Assembly (NCBI GenBank): GCA_031292515.1
Contig: JARLGZ010000004.1
Span: 62,001 to 126,000 of the forward strand
Reading direction: 5' to 3'
DNA from: Puia sp.
Lineage (GTDB): Bacteria; Bacteroidota; Bacteroidia; Chitinophagales; Chitinophagaceae
Length of the DNA: 64,000 bases
The notes under the pieces were generated by a model that was not told the origin of the DNA, did not search any database, and was given only the letters and a program-made list of their open reading frames with translations. How positions within the stretch are numbered: the stretch's first letter is position 1; each line of letters begins with the position of its first letter. The position numbers were made by a program, and so were the translations under genes. This document shows positions 53,433 through 62,114 of this stretch, in pieces.

Positions 53433-56096
53433 TCATTTCCGGATCAACCAGATCTCCGCGACCTGCGGGCCCTGATCGCCTTCCAGACAGGTCCAGGTGA
53501 ACCGGACCCTTCCATCCGCCGTCGCCGCCCTGGGAACATCGAATTCATAGAGAGGCTTCTCTCCGGTCGCGATAAAATCATGCACCGTCAGCCCATCGGC
53601 AGTCAACTTCATTGTAGACCGGAAACGGCCCGTATAGGATAACCGTATCCGGTAGGACGCATCCGGATCCAGATCCTTGTATTCGATCTGAAGAGGTTGG
53701 TCATACAAGGTCCCGATCTGCTCCATCCATGCACGTGGCGCGACCCGTCCGCCAAATCCGCGGGGACGGATCTCATGGACCCAGTCATCCTCCATCGTAC
53801 CCACGCCGAAAGCCACCGCGGGAGACGAATATCCAGCGGGATCCTTCTTCCATCCCGCTCCCGGCAACACCTGCCCCCAGGTCCCGGCCGGCCCGAAATG
53901 ATCATAGATGCCGCCCGGCCCCGGATCAGTCCGGTGCAAAAGTTCCCTGATCCTCGCAAGCCGTTGCGATTCGTCTCCGAGTTTCGCGATGCCGTCCAGT
54001 TGATCCAATATCCAGGGCGCATCGTTCAATGGCGCTTCGATATTGTCTATAAAATTACCGCGACCACCCACGGCTCCGTGTTTTTCGATCGTGAGCTGGG
54101 CGCCGATACTGGCAAACAGGGAATCGGCCAGCTCCAGGCATTTCCGCTTATACCCCGGATTTACCGGCTCCTTTACCACTTTGGCGAAAATCGCCCGAAC
54201 TCTTTCGATGGCCGGTAATGCACCCGCGCCCATCACCGTCGCCTCTCCAAGTACGTCTTTCGCCTCTTGTTCCAACGCAGTCTCATGGATCAGCCGCTTT
54301 TGTATATAGGCGTCATAGTACGCGCGCAGCACGCACATCTGCAACCGGAAATTTGTATGGACAGTTGCTCTCGTTTGGTCTTCGATCTCCTGCCACAGCG
54401 ACAGCGTGCGCGGAACACTTTCGTTCGTGAGCAGCGGACCTCGCAGGTTTTTCTCCAGGGAGAGGATCCCGCGGGCTACCTGTTCGGTGAAATCGGGCCC
54501 GATAAACAGGCGGGCATAATCGCGGAGGGTTTCCATAACCGGCGTCTCCGGGTCCCAATCCTGGCCGCTCCAAACAATTTTATTGACATCGTCGTTGGTA
54601 CCTTCCGAATAGCTGATGCTGCCGGCGCTATAGGGAGCAAAAAGATTATGGATATGTTTCTCATCGTCGGGACGGGGATTGACACACTCACGGCCCAGCG
54701 TCATAGCATATGCGAGATCCCAGTTGGGTATCGGGTATTGGGAACTCAGGCTATGGGTAATATCCGGGTAGATCCGGATAGGGATGGAAGACTTTACCCG
54801 CGCCCTGATCTCCGCAAGCGGGGTCTTGATCCACGGGCCGTAGACGATCCCACCCAGCCATGGATAGCCGTGATTGATCTGTTCATAGAAAGCATCGACC
54901 CATTTCTGCGTCGGCTTGAACACCTGGGGAGAAACCCAGATGCGGGCATTCGGATGAAATTCGTGCAGGACCACCGCCACTTTCTCCAGCCAGGCGAACA
55001 AGGTATCCGGCTCCAGTTCACCCGGATCGGCGCCAGGAATGAAGAGGTCATCCAATTTCGGAACGGCGGCAAAAACCTGCCGTCTCTCGGCCAGCTCCGC
55101 CCGTATGGAATCTGCACGGGAATAGTCCGAACCCATATTGGGATACCACATCCATACATCGAGGCCATATTCCTTACAGATCCTCGATTGCTCGGCGATC
55201 ATCTTAATCGGCGGCAGCTTCATATGCCGGCTGGTCGGGTCGTCATCGGTGCGAGGAGGGACGATCTCTATGCTATTGGCCCCAAACAATGCCAGCTCGC
55301 GTATATACTGATCGAACTGCGCCACACTGAAAGCATCGTAAGAATTCGTCTTGGGGCGGTAACCCAGCTGGTGACCGCGTATCGTATACCGCGGGGTGGA
55401 AGAAACGGTGATAGCAGACGGCACCATCATCTTCCCCGGCCACATGGCCGACTTCCGAAGCAGCCACCCGACACCATATAGCACACTGCGCGCGTCGGCG
55501 CCCATAATGATCAGGGTATTTTCTTCCTTTGCATACAGAATTTTAAAGCCATCGGCACCGGTTGGCGGCATCGCCTGCAAGGCATCCCGGAACCGGGTGA
55601 AGACACCCGGAGGCCACTTTCTCCCGACAGCCATCCCGGAACCCGCAGAAACAGCTTCACCCAACAATGGCTGCCCCGACAGTGAACTACCCGAAATCCC
55701 GGCACCCGGAATCAAGCAGATGACCGGCCTGGAGCCGGACGAAAAACGATGGGTGACCGGCAGGTCGATACCCGTCCTTTTTCTCACCTCTTCCCGGAGT
55801 ACCCGGACGGGCATGGCCAGGGCGCCGGGGTCTTTCGCCGCGACGAATATCGTAGCCTGGGAGAAATCCATCGGAATCGCGGAAGACAGGGTATCGGACA
55901 GAAGGCTATCGGGCATCCCGGTATCCGAAGACAGAATATTCGGAAAAAGGATATCCGGAAAAAGAGTAGGCGGAGGAGGAGTATCCGGCGACAGGACGTA
56001 GGAGTGGACCGCGTCGGAAGGCTGGGCGCGGAGAGCAGGAGAAAATACCAGGCCAAAAACCAAAAATAGACTTCCAAATGCATATTTTCCGGTCAC
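53433..56096 (-). CDS. Exported alpha-glucuronidase-like glycoside hydrolase
   Basis: An 887-residue secreted protein starting at GTG 56096 with a signal peptide (about residues 1-24). After a 50-residue Ser/Pro/Asp/Leu low-complexity stretch comes an N-terminal domain like those of alpha-glucuronidases and GH20-type enzymes (IFVAAKDPGALAMPVRVLREEV, LIIMGADARSVLYGVGWLLR). A TIM-barrel-like centre follows (IRGHQLGYRPKTNSYDAFSV, DVWMWYPNMG, ARIWVSPQVFKP, GGIVYGPWIKTPLAEI). After a helical region there is a C-terminal beta domain (about 800-887). The exact GH family is uncertain. It would act on extracellular glycans, and the co-oriented membrane protein may be its partner. Confidence 0.75.
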   Translation of the reverse strand: MTGKYAFGSLFLVFGLVFSPALRAQPSDAVHSYVLSPDTPPPPTLFPDILFPNILSSDTGMPDSLLSDTLSSAIPMDFSQATIFVAAKDPGALAMPVRVLREEVRKRTGIDLPVTHRFSSGSRPVICLIPGAGISGSSLSGQPLLGEAVSAGSGMAVGRKWPPGVFTRFRDALQAMPPTGADGFKILYAKEENTLIIMGADARSVLYGVGWLLRKSAMWPGKMMVPSAITVSSTPRYTIRGHQLGYRPKTNSYDAFSVAQFDQYIRELALFGANSIEIVPPRTDDDPTSRHMKLPPIKMIAEQSRICKEYGLDVWMWYPNMGSDYSRADSIRAELAERRQVFAAVPKLDDLFIPGADPGELEPDTLFAWLEKVAVVLHEFHPNARIWVSPQVFKPTQKWVDAFYEQINHGYPWLGGIVYGPWIKTPLAEIRARVKSSIPIRIYPDITHSLSSQYPIPNWDLAYAMTLGRECVNPRPDDEKHIHNLFAPYSAGSISYSEGTNDDVNKIVWSGQDWDPETPVMETLRDYARLFIGPDFTEQVARGILSLEKNLRGPLLTNESVPRTLSLWQEIEDQTRATVHTNFRLQMCVLRAYYDAYIQKRLIHETALEQEAKDVLGEATVMGAGALPAIERVRAIFAKVVKEPVNPGYKRKCLELADSLFASIGAQLTIEKHGAVGGRGNFIDNIEAPLNDAPWILDQLDGIAKLGDESQRLARIRELLHRTDPGPGGIYDHFGPAGTWGQVLPGAGWKKDPAGYSSPAVAFGVGTMEDDWVHEIRPRGFGGRVAPRAWMEQIGTLYDQPLQIEYKDLDPDASYRIRLSYTGRFRSTMKLTADGLTVHDFIATGEKPLYEFDVPRAATADGRVRFTWTCLEGDQGPQVAEIWLIRK
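55890..56005. repeat. Coding repeat at the N-terminus of the alpha-glucuronidase-like gene
   Basis: Units such as GTATCCGAAGACAGAATATT, GGAAAAAGGATATCCGGA and GTATCGGACAGAAGG recur with period about 15-18 bp. They encode the Leu/Pro/Ser/Asp-rich linker after the signal peptide. Confidence 0.65.
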
Positions 56097-56257
56097 GGGG
56101 ATCCAATTTTAGGTTATAAGTCGGCAACCGGCCTTTCATACTCAGCTAATCCTGCCTTTAACTTTCGAACAAACCAGGCTATGATTTGTAATGACTATTC
56201 ATCCACACCAATTATCAATTATATCAACACCGATACACCGACACTAACACTTATAAA

Positions 56258-56740
56258 ATGAAGCAACCCGAATCTTTCGTAAAAGCAGCCTTACTGACAT
56301 GGGCGGGAAATCTTAAAAGGCTGAACGCCATTTTCAACGGCATGACGGACGACGAAATGCTCGCCGAAGTGGCGCCCGGCAAGAACAGGGCCGTCTATCT
56401 GCTGGGACACCTGACGGCCGTCAACGATAGGATGCTCCCCCTCCTGGGTTTTGGCGACCGGGAATTCCCGCAATTGGACAGCATCTTTATCACCAGCCCC
56501 GACAAGGCGGTTAAAGACCTCCCTCCCATACAAGAACTAAGAGCACAATGGATCGTCGGAAACGAATTGCTGGCCCGGCATTTTTCCAGCCTCACACCCG
56601 ACCAATGGCTCGAACGCCATACCCAGGTATCCGAGGAAGATTTCGCAAAAGAGCCGCACCGCAATAAGTTCAGCGTATTGCTCAGCAGGACCAGCCACCT
56701 GGCCTATCATACAGGGCAATTGGTCCTCTTAAAAAAATGA
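56258..56740 (+). CDS. DinB-family protein
   Basis: A 160-residue DinB/YfiT-like four-helix-bundle protein. The metal-binding histidines are visible as YLLGHLTAVNDR (about residue 51) and RTSHLAYHTGQLVLL near the end. Members are metal-dependent thiol transferases or of unknown role. It is a single plus-strand gene between two minus-strand genes. Confidence 0.88.
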   Translation: MKQPESFVKAALLTWAGNLKRLNAIFNGMTDDEMLAEVAPGKNRAVYLLGHLTAVNDRMLPLLGFGDREFPQLDSIFITSPDKAVKDLPPIQELRAQWIVGNELLARHFSSLTPDQWLERHTQVSEEDFAKEPHRNKFSVLLSRTSHLAYHTGQLVLLKK

Positions 56741-56755
56741 TTACCCGTGTTCCGC

Positions 56756-56811
56756 ATTTCCCGGCCGACATTTCCCGACTGACATTTCCCGGCCGGTATT
56801 TCCCGGTCGAC
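56756..56811. repeat. Four-copy exact-period 14-bp tandem repeat
   Basis: Units at 56756, 56770, 56784 and 56798: ATTTCCCGGCCGAC, ATTTCCCGACTGAC, ATTTCCCGGCCGGT and ATTTCCCGGTCGAC. It fills nearly the whole spacer between the convergent DinB and beta-lactamase genes. Confidence 0.95.
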
Positions 56812-56814
56812 TGT

Positions 56815-57857
56815 TTAGGGTGGATTGCGTCTCGGGATTTTAGAAACAGGCGCGGCCCCCGCACGACTATAGTGATCAAATGCCGCTTTGGCAATCCTGG
56901 CGATTACCCCATCCCGTGTTGAATCGGGAGCCTTTGCATCGCCCAAAAACACAACCAGGATCAGGTGACTGCCGTCGGGCAGCGTAATGATGCCCGCATC
57001 GTTCGTAGCAGCCGTAACGCCCTCCCTGTTCGTATCACTGCTTCCCGTTTTATGCGAGACAGGGGTTCCCGGCGGTAACAGACCCTTTATCCGTCCGGGA
57101 CCGGTCGTCGTTTCCGTCATAAGCTTTAACAACAACCGGGTACTGGCTTTTGATAAATGATGCCCCTCATAGATCATTCGGAAAAGGACCGCCATCGCGT
57201 CAGGCGTGCTCCAGTTTTTATATTGAACATCCCAGGCCGAACGCATCTGCGCCTCGGTGGCGGCAATCACCAGGTCTTTGACCCCAAGCGCATGAACATA
57301 CGCATTGACGGGTTGCGTGCCGCCGGCAAGCCTGAAAAGAAGATCACAGGCGATATTATCGCTGCGGCTGACGGAGAATCTCAGCAATTCCTCCAGAGCA
57401 ATATCGGTCGCCCTCCCTTCGTACCGGTCGCGCATCGGGCTCCACGTATTTTCTACCCAATCTGTCTTGCCGATAGGCAATTTTTGACCTAAGGAGAATC
57501 TCCCATGGTCGACACCATCGGGAATAAACATGGCAAGGGGGACCTTGAACACACTCTGCATGGCAAAATGCCGGGCTCCGTTTACAGACATCCCGGCGCC
57601 TTTTTCAAGTTGAAGCAGCGATATACCCACCTTACCCCCTGCGTCTCCGACGATTGCCTGAAATTGATGGAGCAGGCCCTCATCCTGCATATCCCGGCCT
57701 TTCGGCGGACCATCTGGCGGACCATCTGGCAGACTATAGGGTTTTGGCTCTCTGCACATACCTCTCGTCTTATACCCAAAGACTGCTTCCGCCATCCTGG
57801 CTCCTTGCCCAACAGAAGGGCAACCGGCAACAAGCAAACGATAAGGATCCCTCTCAT
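56815..57857 (-). CDS. Class A beta-lactamase (PER/CfxA-like branch) with apparent 5' frameshift
   Basis: The mature domain is intact in one frame. The nucleophile is in MQSVFKVPLA (S-x-x-K near 57555), SDN is in SVSRSDNIACD, EAQMRSAWDVQYKNW is the Bacteroidota/PER-type omega region, and KTG is in SHKTGSSDTN. It would hydrolyse beta-lactams in the periplasm. The N-terminus is problematic. The best signal peptide, MRGILIVCLLPVALLLG from ATG 57857, lies in another frame. In the lactamase frame the only upstream start is a TTG at 57948, inside the divergent gene. A frameshift between about 57680 and 57830 would join signal peptide and enzyme. If the shift is real the gene may be inactive, or a sequencing error may be involved. 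Confidence 0.8.
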
Positions 57858-57922
57858 AATTTAACAATTCATTTGAGGTATCTTCGCGAGCAAAACTGAC
57901 CACGATAAATAAAACTACTGTC

Positions 57923-58504
57923 TTGAAAAATAATCGCAAAACAACCAACGCAGTTTATCTGGCCTTCTTCATCCTCCTGGCGACCACTTCCCGGGCCCAA
58001 GTGAAAAGTTATGGGTTTTCCGCGGGAATCGAATACGCGCTCTCGACCTACTCGGCAGCCGGGCCATTGAGCCTCAGCGGGCAGGGGATCTTTGTACAAG
58101 GGGAACGATTCTTCTCCAGACAGCATTCCGGAAAAACAAACACAGGATTTTCCGGCACCCTGAACCTGGGGTGGCTCCACTTTTCGGGCACGGTCTACGC
58201 CCTGGACAGTTCCGTCCAAACCCGCTTCTCCGTCCTGCCCCTCCTCGCCGGCGCAAGATACTATTGGAAAGAACACTACTACCTGGCCATGCAGGCAGGC
58301 GCCCTTGTGAGCACCAACAGCCAAACCGATACCCACCTCGCACTCACACCCGGCATCGGCATGATCGCCCCTGTCGGAGAATCCCTGCTCGAACTCAGCC
58401 TGCAATTCACCGGCGTCCCGAGGGGTTTCGGCCTTCCCGAAAAAACGGTCCTGCAACGCGGAGGTTATAGCTTCGCAGCCCTCCGGATCGCCTATAAATT
58501 CTAA
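57923..58504 (+). CDS. Small outer-membrane beta-barrel-like protein
   Basis: A 193-residue exported protein starting at TTG 57923 with a signal peptide (about residues 9-26, VYLAFFILLATTSRAQ). Alternating strands such as SYGFSAGIEYAL, GFSGTLNLGWLHFSGTVY, HYYLAMQAGALVST and the last strand SFAALRIAYKF, ending in Phe, suggest an eight-stranded or similar outer-membrane barrel. The function is unknown. It is divergent from the beta-lactamase gene with 65 bp between the preferred starts. Confidence 0.78.
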   Translation: MKNNRKTTNAVYLAFFILLATTSRAQVKSYGFSAGIEYALSTYSAAGPLSLSGQGIFVQGERFFSRQHSGKTNTGFSGTLNLGWLHFSGTVYALDSSVQTRFSVLPLLAGARYYWKEHYYLAMQAGALVSTNSQTDTHLALTPGIGMIAPVGESLLELSLQFTGVPRGFGLPEKTVLQRGGYSFAALRIAYKF

Positions 58505-58628
58505 AGCATCCGCATAATTTTTAGCCGAAAGAAGCATCCCCTGAGTTCCTGCGGAGAAGTCATCCGCCTGGTTTCCCGAAGGCCCGGCCCCGGGTTACAC
58601 GAAGTGGCGCGTCAAAGTAATACAAGCC

Positions 58629-58647
58629 GTGTATCGGAATGGTACAC
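58629..58647. promoter_or_regulatory. Palindrome upstream of the sigma-54-like promoter (possible activator site)
   Basis: GTGTA (58629-58633) and TACAC (58643-58647) form a symmetric element with a 9-bp centre. It lies about 60 bp ahead of the -24 box, within the range where NtrC-type activators bind. Confidence 0.4.
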
Positions 58648-58699
58648 CAAGTCCAAACCGCCCATATTCATATTACTGATTTACAACAAGTTACCAATT

Positions 58700-58715
58700 T
58701 GGCACCTTCTTAGCA
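58700..58715 (+). promoter_or_regulatory. Candidate sigma-54 (-24/-12) promoter
   Basis: TGGCAC at 58700-58705 and TAGCA at 58711-58715 fit TGGCAC-N5-TTGCA with one mismatch. The GG and GC dinucleotides are exactly 12 bp apart. It is 48 bp ahead of the FtsX-type permease start codon. Confidence 0.55.
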
Positions 58716-58762
58716 CCAGAAATCTTCGAAACAGACAATGCAATCACCCTCAAGAGTGCCTC

Positions 58763-61111
58763 ATGCTGAAAAACTACTTTAAAATAGCCTGGAGAAACCT
58801 CCGGAACAACAAAGTATACTCCTTTATCAACATCGCAGGCCTGGCATTGGGTCTCGCCTGCACTATCCTGATCGCATTATGGATAAAAGACGAACGGAGC
58901 TATGACCGGTTCCATGCCAACGGCGACCGGCTCTACCGGGTTCTGGACAATGTGGACTGGGGAACCCTAACCACGGGCACCAGTCTTCCCATGCTATTAA
59001 ATCCGGCGTTGAAAAAGGACATGCCCGAAATAAAATATGCGTCTACCCTTTCGGATGACAACTTGCTTCTGACCGCAGGGAACACTCGATACAAAGAGAA
59101 AGGATGCTATGTCACCGACGATTTCCTGCACATGTTCTCCTTTCCCCTGCTGAAAGGAGATGTCAATACGGCCCTCTCACCGCTCAACGGCATCGTCATC
59201 TCACAACGGACGGCCCATAAATATTTCGGAAACGAAGATCCGATAGGCAAAATCATAAAAGTCGATAATACCGATCCCTTCGTCGTGACCGCCGTGCTGA
59301 AAGACATCCCCGCGAACTCATCTTTGCAGTTCGATTGGCTGATCCCTTTCGAATATCATCACAAAAAGAACCCGTGGCTGGACAATTGGGGAAACTATGC
59401 AAGCTTTATATACGTACAGTTGGCACCGGGAGCATCACTCGGGAAAGTCAACGCGAAGCTTCAGCATTTTATGGCAAAAACAAGAAACGACAATGGTATA
59501 AAAGATGAGCTATTCCTGCAGTCTTTTGGAGATGCCTACCTGCATGGCAACTATAATGCCGGCAAGCCCGCAGGCGGAAGGATCGAATATGTGCGGCTCT
59601 TTTCCATCATTGCCGTATTCGTCCTGCTGATCGCCTGTATCAATTTCATGAACCTCAGTACCGCCCGATCCTCGAAAAGGGCGAAAGAGGTGGGTATCCG
59701 GAAGGTGATCGGCGCGGAAAGAAAGTTTATCGTCCTTCAGTTTCTGGGAGAATCCCTCCTGCTGACCCTTTTTTCGGTCGTATTGGCCCTGTTCATCGTG
59801 GCACTTACCCTGCCTGCTTTCAGCACGATCATGGGCAAACAATTGTCCCTGAAATTATCGGATCCCGCCTTCATCATGGCGGCCATACTGATCACGCTCG
59901 TCACCAGTCTCGTCTCCGGAAGTTACCCGGCGTTTTTTCTCTCATCTTTCAAACCCGTCCAGGTGCTCAAATCGGCCGTCATTAAATCGGGTAACGCAAA
60001 CCTCTTTAGAAAAGGATTGGTGGTGTTCCAGTTTGCCTTGTCCATCCTGCTGATCGTCGGCACACTCATCGTCTCCCAACAGATCGGGTATATCCGGAAT
60101 AAAAATATCGGGATGGATAAGGAACACCTGCTGACCCTTACCGCCGAAGGAGGTCTCTACGAACATCTCGACGCCTTCCAGAACGAACTTTCCCAATCGC
60201 CCGGCATCGCCGGCGTGACGGTTATAGGACAGAACCCTATTGCTATCAATAGCACCTCCGCCGACCTCGATTGGTCGGGCAAGCCACCCAAACAAGTGGT
60301 TTCGATATCGGCCACCGCGGTTGGATACGACTTTCTGAAGACACTGGGAGTGCCCTTGGTCGACGGCCGGGATTTCTCCCGCACACGGCCCGATAGCAAT
60401 AGCTATATCATCAACGAGTCCGCAGCCCGGCTCATGAGCCTGAAAAACCCCATTGGCCAGATCGTGAAATTCTGGGCCGGTAAAGGCCCCATCATCGGTG
60501 TCGTAAAGGACTTTCATCTTCATTCCCTGCATGAAGCGATCACCCCCCTCATCCTGACCCTCCAGCCGGGAAACGTTTCTCTTTTTATGGTGAGGACGGA
60601 AAAAGGAAAGACACAGGAAGCCGTCACCAGCCTGCAAAGCATGGCACAGAAATACAATCCGGCCTATCCCTTCGAATACCATTTCCTCGACGAATTATAC
60701 GAACAAACTTATAAAAGCGAGATGATCGTCGGAAAACTGGTCCGCATCTTCGCCGTCATGGCCATCCTCATCTCCTGCCTGGGGCTTTTTGGCCTTGCAA
60801 CCTTCACAGCGGAACAACGTATAAAAGAGATCGGGATCAGAAAGGTGCTGGGCGCGTCCGTGAGCGGCATAGCCGCCCTCCTGTCAAAAGAGTTCCTGCG
60901 CCTGGTGTTCATCGCACTCGTTATCGCATCACCCATCGCGTGGTGGGCGGCCAACAATTGGCTGAGCGGCTTCGTCTATCGGATTTCCATTGGCTGGCAG
61001 GTGTTTGTCCTCGCGGGCCTCGCAGCGATCCTGATCGCCCTGGTGACGGTCAGCTCAAGAGCCATAAAGGCGGCCCTGTCGAATCCCGTTAAAGCCCTGC
61101 GAAGCGAGTAA
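58763..61111 (+). CDS. FtsX/MacB-type ABC transporter permease
   Basis: A 782-residue permease with the double FtsX layout typical of Bacteroidota. It starts MLKNYFKIAWRNLRNNKVYS, with TM1 near residue 22-42 and a large periplasmic MacB-like domain. Three helices follow around 280-420 (AKEVGIRKVIGAERKFI coupling motif), then a second periplasmic domain and a final three helices with IKEIGIRKVLGASVSGI. No ATPase gene is adjacent. The ATG at 58763 is preferred to the 53-residue longer frame because the family always starts this way. Such proteins are implicated in lipoprotein or peptide efflux and envelope stress; the substrate is unknown. Confidence 0.93.
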   Translation: MLKNYFKIAWRNLRNNKVYSFINIAGLALGLACTILIALWIKDERSYDRFHANGDRLYRVLDNVDWGTLTTGTSLPMLLNPALKKDMPEIKYASTLSDDNLLLTAGNTRYKEKGCYVTDDFLHMFSFPLLKGDVNTALSPLNGIVISQRTAHKYFGNEDPIGKIIKVDNTDPFVVTAVLKDIPANSSLQFDWLIPFEYHHKKNPWLDNWGNYASFIYVQLAPGASLGKVNAKLQHFMAKTRNDNGIKDELFLQSFGDAYLHGNYNAGKPAGGRIEYVRLFSIIAVFVLLIACINFMNLSTARSSKRAKEVGIRKVIGAERKFIVLQFLGESLLLTLFSVVLALFIVALTLPAFSTIMGKQLSLKLSDPAFIMAAILITLVTSLVSGSYPAFFLSSFKPVQVLKSAVIKSGNANLFRKGLVVFQFALSILLIVGTLIVSQQIGYIRNKNIGMDKEHLLTLTAEGGLYEHLDAFQNELSQSPGIAGVTVIGQNPIAINSTSADLDWSGKPPKQVVSISATAVGYDFLKTLGVPLVDGRDFSRTRPDSNSYIINESAARLMSLKNPIGQIVKFWAGKGPIIGVVKDFHLHSLHEAITPLILTLQPGNVSLFMVRTEKGKTQEAVTSLQSMAQKYNPAYPFEYHFLDELYEQTYKSEMIVGKLVRIFAVMAILISCLGLFGLATFTAEQRIKEIGIRKVLGASVSGIAALLSKEFLRLVFIALVIASPIAWWAANNWLSGFVYRISIGWQVFVLAGLAAILIALVTVSSRAIKAALSNPVKALRSE

Positions 61112-61119
61112 GATAACCA

Positions 61120-61515
61120 TCAGCTTTTTTGCTCACCCGAGACCCCCTTCCAAAGGAAGATCCATCCAGCGATGAAAAACAAACCGCCGAGCGGGGTGAC
61201 GATGCCGATATATTTCACACCCATGTATTCGGTCGCCTTCATGGCCGTAAGCAGGTAGAGCGAACCGGAAAACAAGACGATCCCGGTGATAAAGCAATTG
61301 CCTGCCCAGACCATCCACTTGTTATTGAATTTTTCGGATAGCAACGCTACCAGGAACAGCGCAAATACATGATAGAACTGGTAACGAACACCCGTATCGA
61401 ATACCGCCACCGCCTCGGGCGATACCATCTCTTTTAACTTGTGCGCCGCGAAGGCGCCCAAGGCAACCGTTAAGGCCCCCAGCAATGCAGCAACCGAAAG
61501 AAAATGCCTGTTCAT
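61120..61515 (-). CDS. DUF423 membrane protein
   Basis: A 131-residue inner-membrane protein with four helices. Family markers are the start ALLGALTVALGAFAAHKLK, VRYQFYHVFALFLV and TPLGGLFFIAGWIFLWKG. The function is unknown. It converges with the FtsX permease gene (8-bp gap) and follows aroK on the same strand. Confidence 0.9.
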   Translation of the reverse strand: MNRHFLSVAALLGALTVALGAFAAHKLKEMVSPEAVAVFDTGVRYQFYHVFALFLVALLSEKFNNKWMVWAGNCFITGIVLFSGSLYLLTAMKATEYMGVKYIGIVTPLGGLFFIAGWIFLWKGVSGEQKS

Positions 61516-61545
61516 TGATTCGATTTTTCAAGCGTTAATTGTATA

Positions 61546-62100
61546 CTAAACGTCCCGGTCCCGCTCCCTCGAATCGACGATCTCGTCCCGGGAAGGCTCC
61601 TTCAGCAATAGTGGGATCAGCTTCTCCAGCGTGATACTCTCCTCATTGATCATCACATCCGCCTGCTCATAATACATCCTTCTCTCGCCTAGCTTCCGGA
61701 TGATATAAAGCCTGAGCTCGCCATCCCCGATCTCACGGATCAACGGACGTGTCATCCGCTCCTTCAACAACCGCTCTTTTAACACATCGATCGCAGTGTT
61801 TAACCACACCACCTTCCCATTCCTCTTCATAAACTCGATGTTGTTGAAGAAGCAGGGGGTCCCGCCTCCGCAGGAGAGGATGAAATGCCCGGTATCCGCC
61901 ACGATCTCCTCCAGCACATCCTTCTCCCGGAATCGGAAATACTCCTCCCCCTCCGCCGAAAAAATTTCGGCCACCGACTTACCCTCTTTCTCCACGATCA
62001 CCGTATCCAGGTCCATAAAAGGCAAACCGAGCTTGTCGGCCAGCAGCTTGCCCCAGTGCGTCTTCCCCGAACCCATGAATCCTATCAGAAATATTTTCAT
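61546..62100 (-). CDS. aroK: Shikimate kinase
   Basis: A 184-residue kinase that phosphorylates shikimate in aromatic amino acid synthesis. The P-loop is GFMGSGKTHWGK, the shikimate-binding segments are FMDLDTVIVE and FRFREKDVLEE, the SCGGGTP motif is intact, and the lid contains RMTRPLIRE. It lies 14 bp after the acyl-CoA dehydrogenase gene, likely in one operon although the functions are unrelated. The C-terminal 15 residues are charged and slightly longer than usual. Confidence 0.95.
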   Translation of the reverse strand: MKIFLIGFMGSGKTHWGKLLADKLGLPFMDLDTVIVEKEGKSVAEIFSAEGEEYFRFREKDVLEEIVADTGHFILSCGGGTPCFFNNIEFMKRNGKVVWLNTAIDVLKERLLKERMTRPLIREIGDGELRLYIIRKLGERRMYYEQADVMINEESITLEKLIPLLLKEPSRDEIVDSRERDRDV

Positions 62101-62114
62101 TTTATTATTGCCCT

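Noticed and set aside
54267-55481. 404-codon plus-strand open frame
   Set aside because: Antisense shadow of the alpha-glucuronidase-like gene.
57582-57857. Independent 91-residue secreted protein starting MRGILIVCLLP
   Set aside because: After the signal peptide the frame is antibiotic-gene sequence out of frame with intact beta-lactamase motifs just downstream, so it is better read as the detached signal peptide of that gene.
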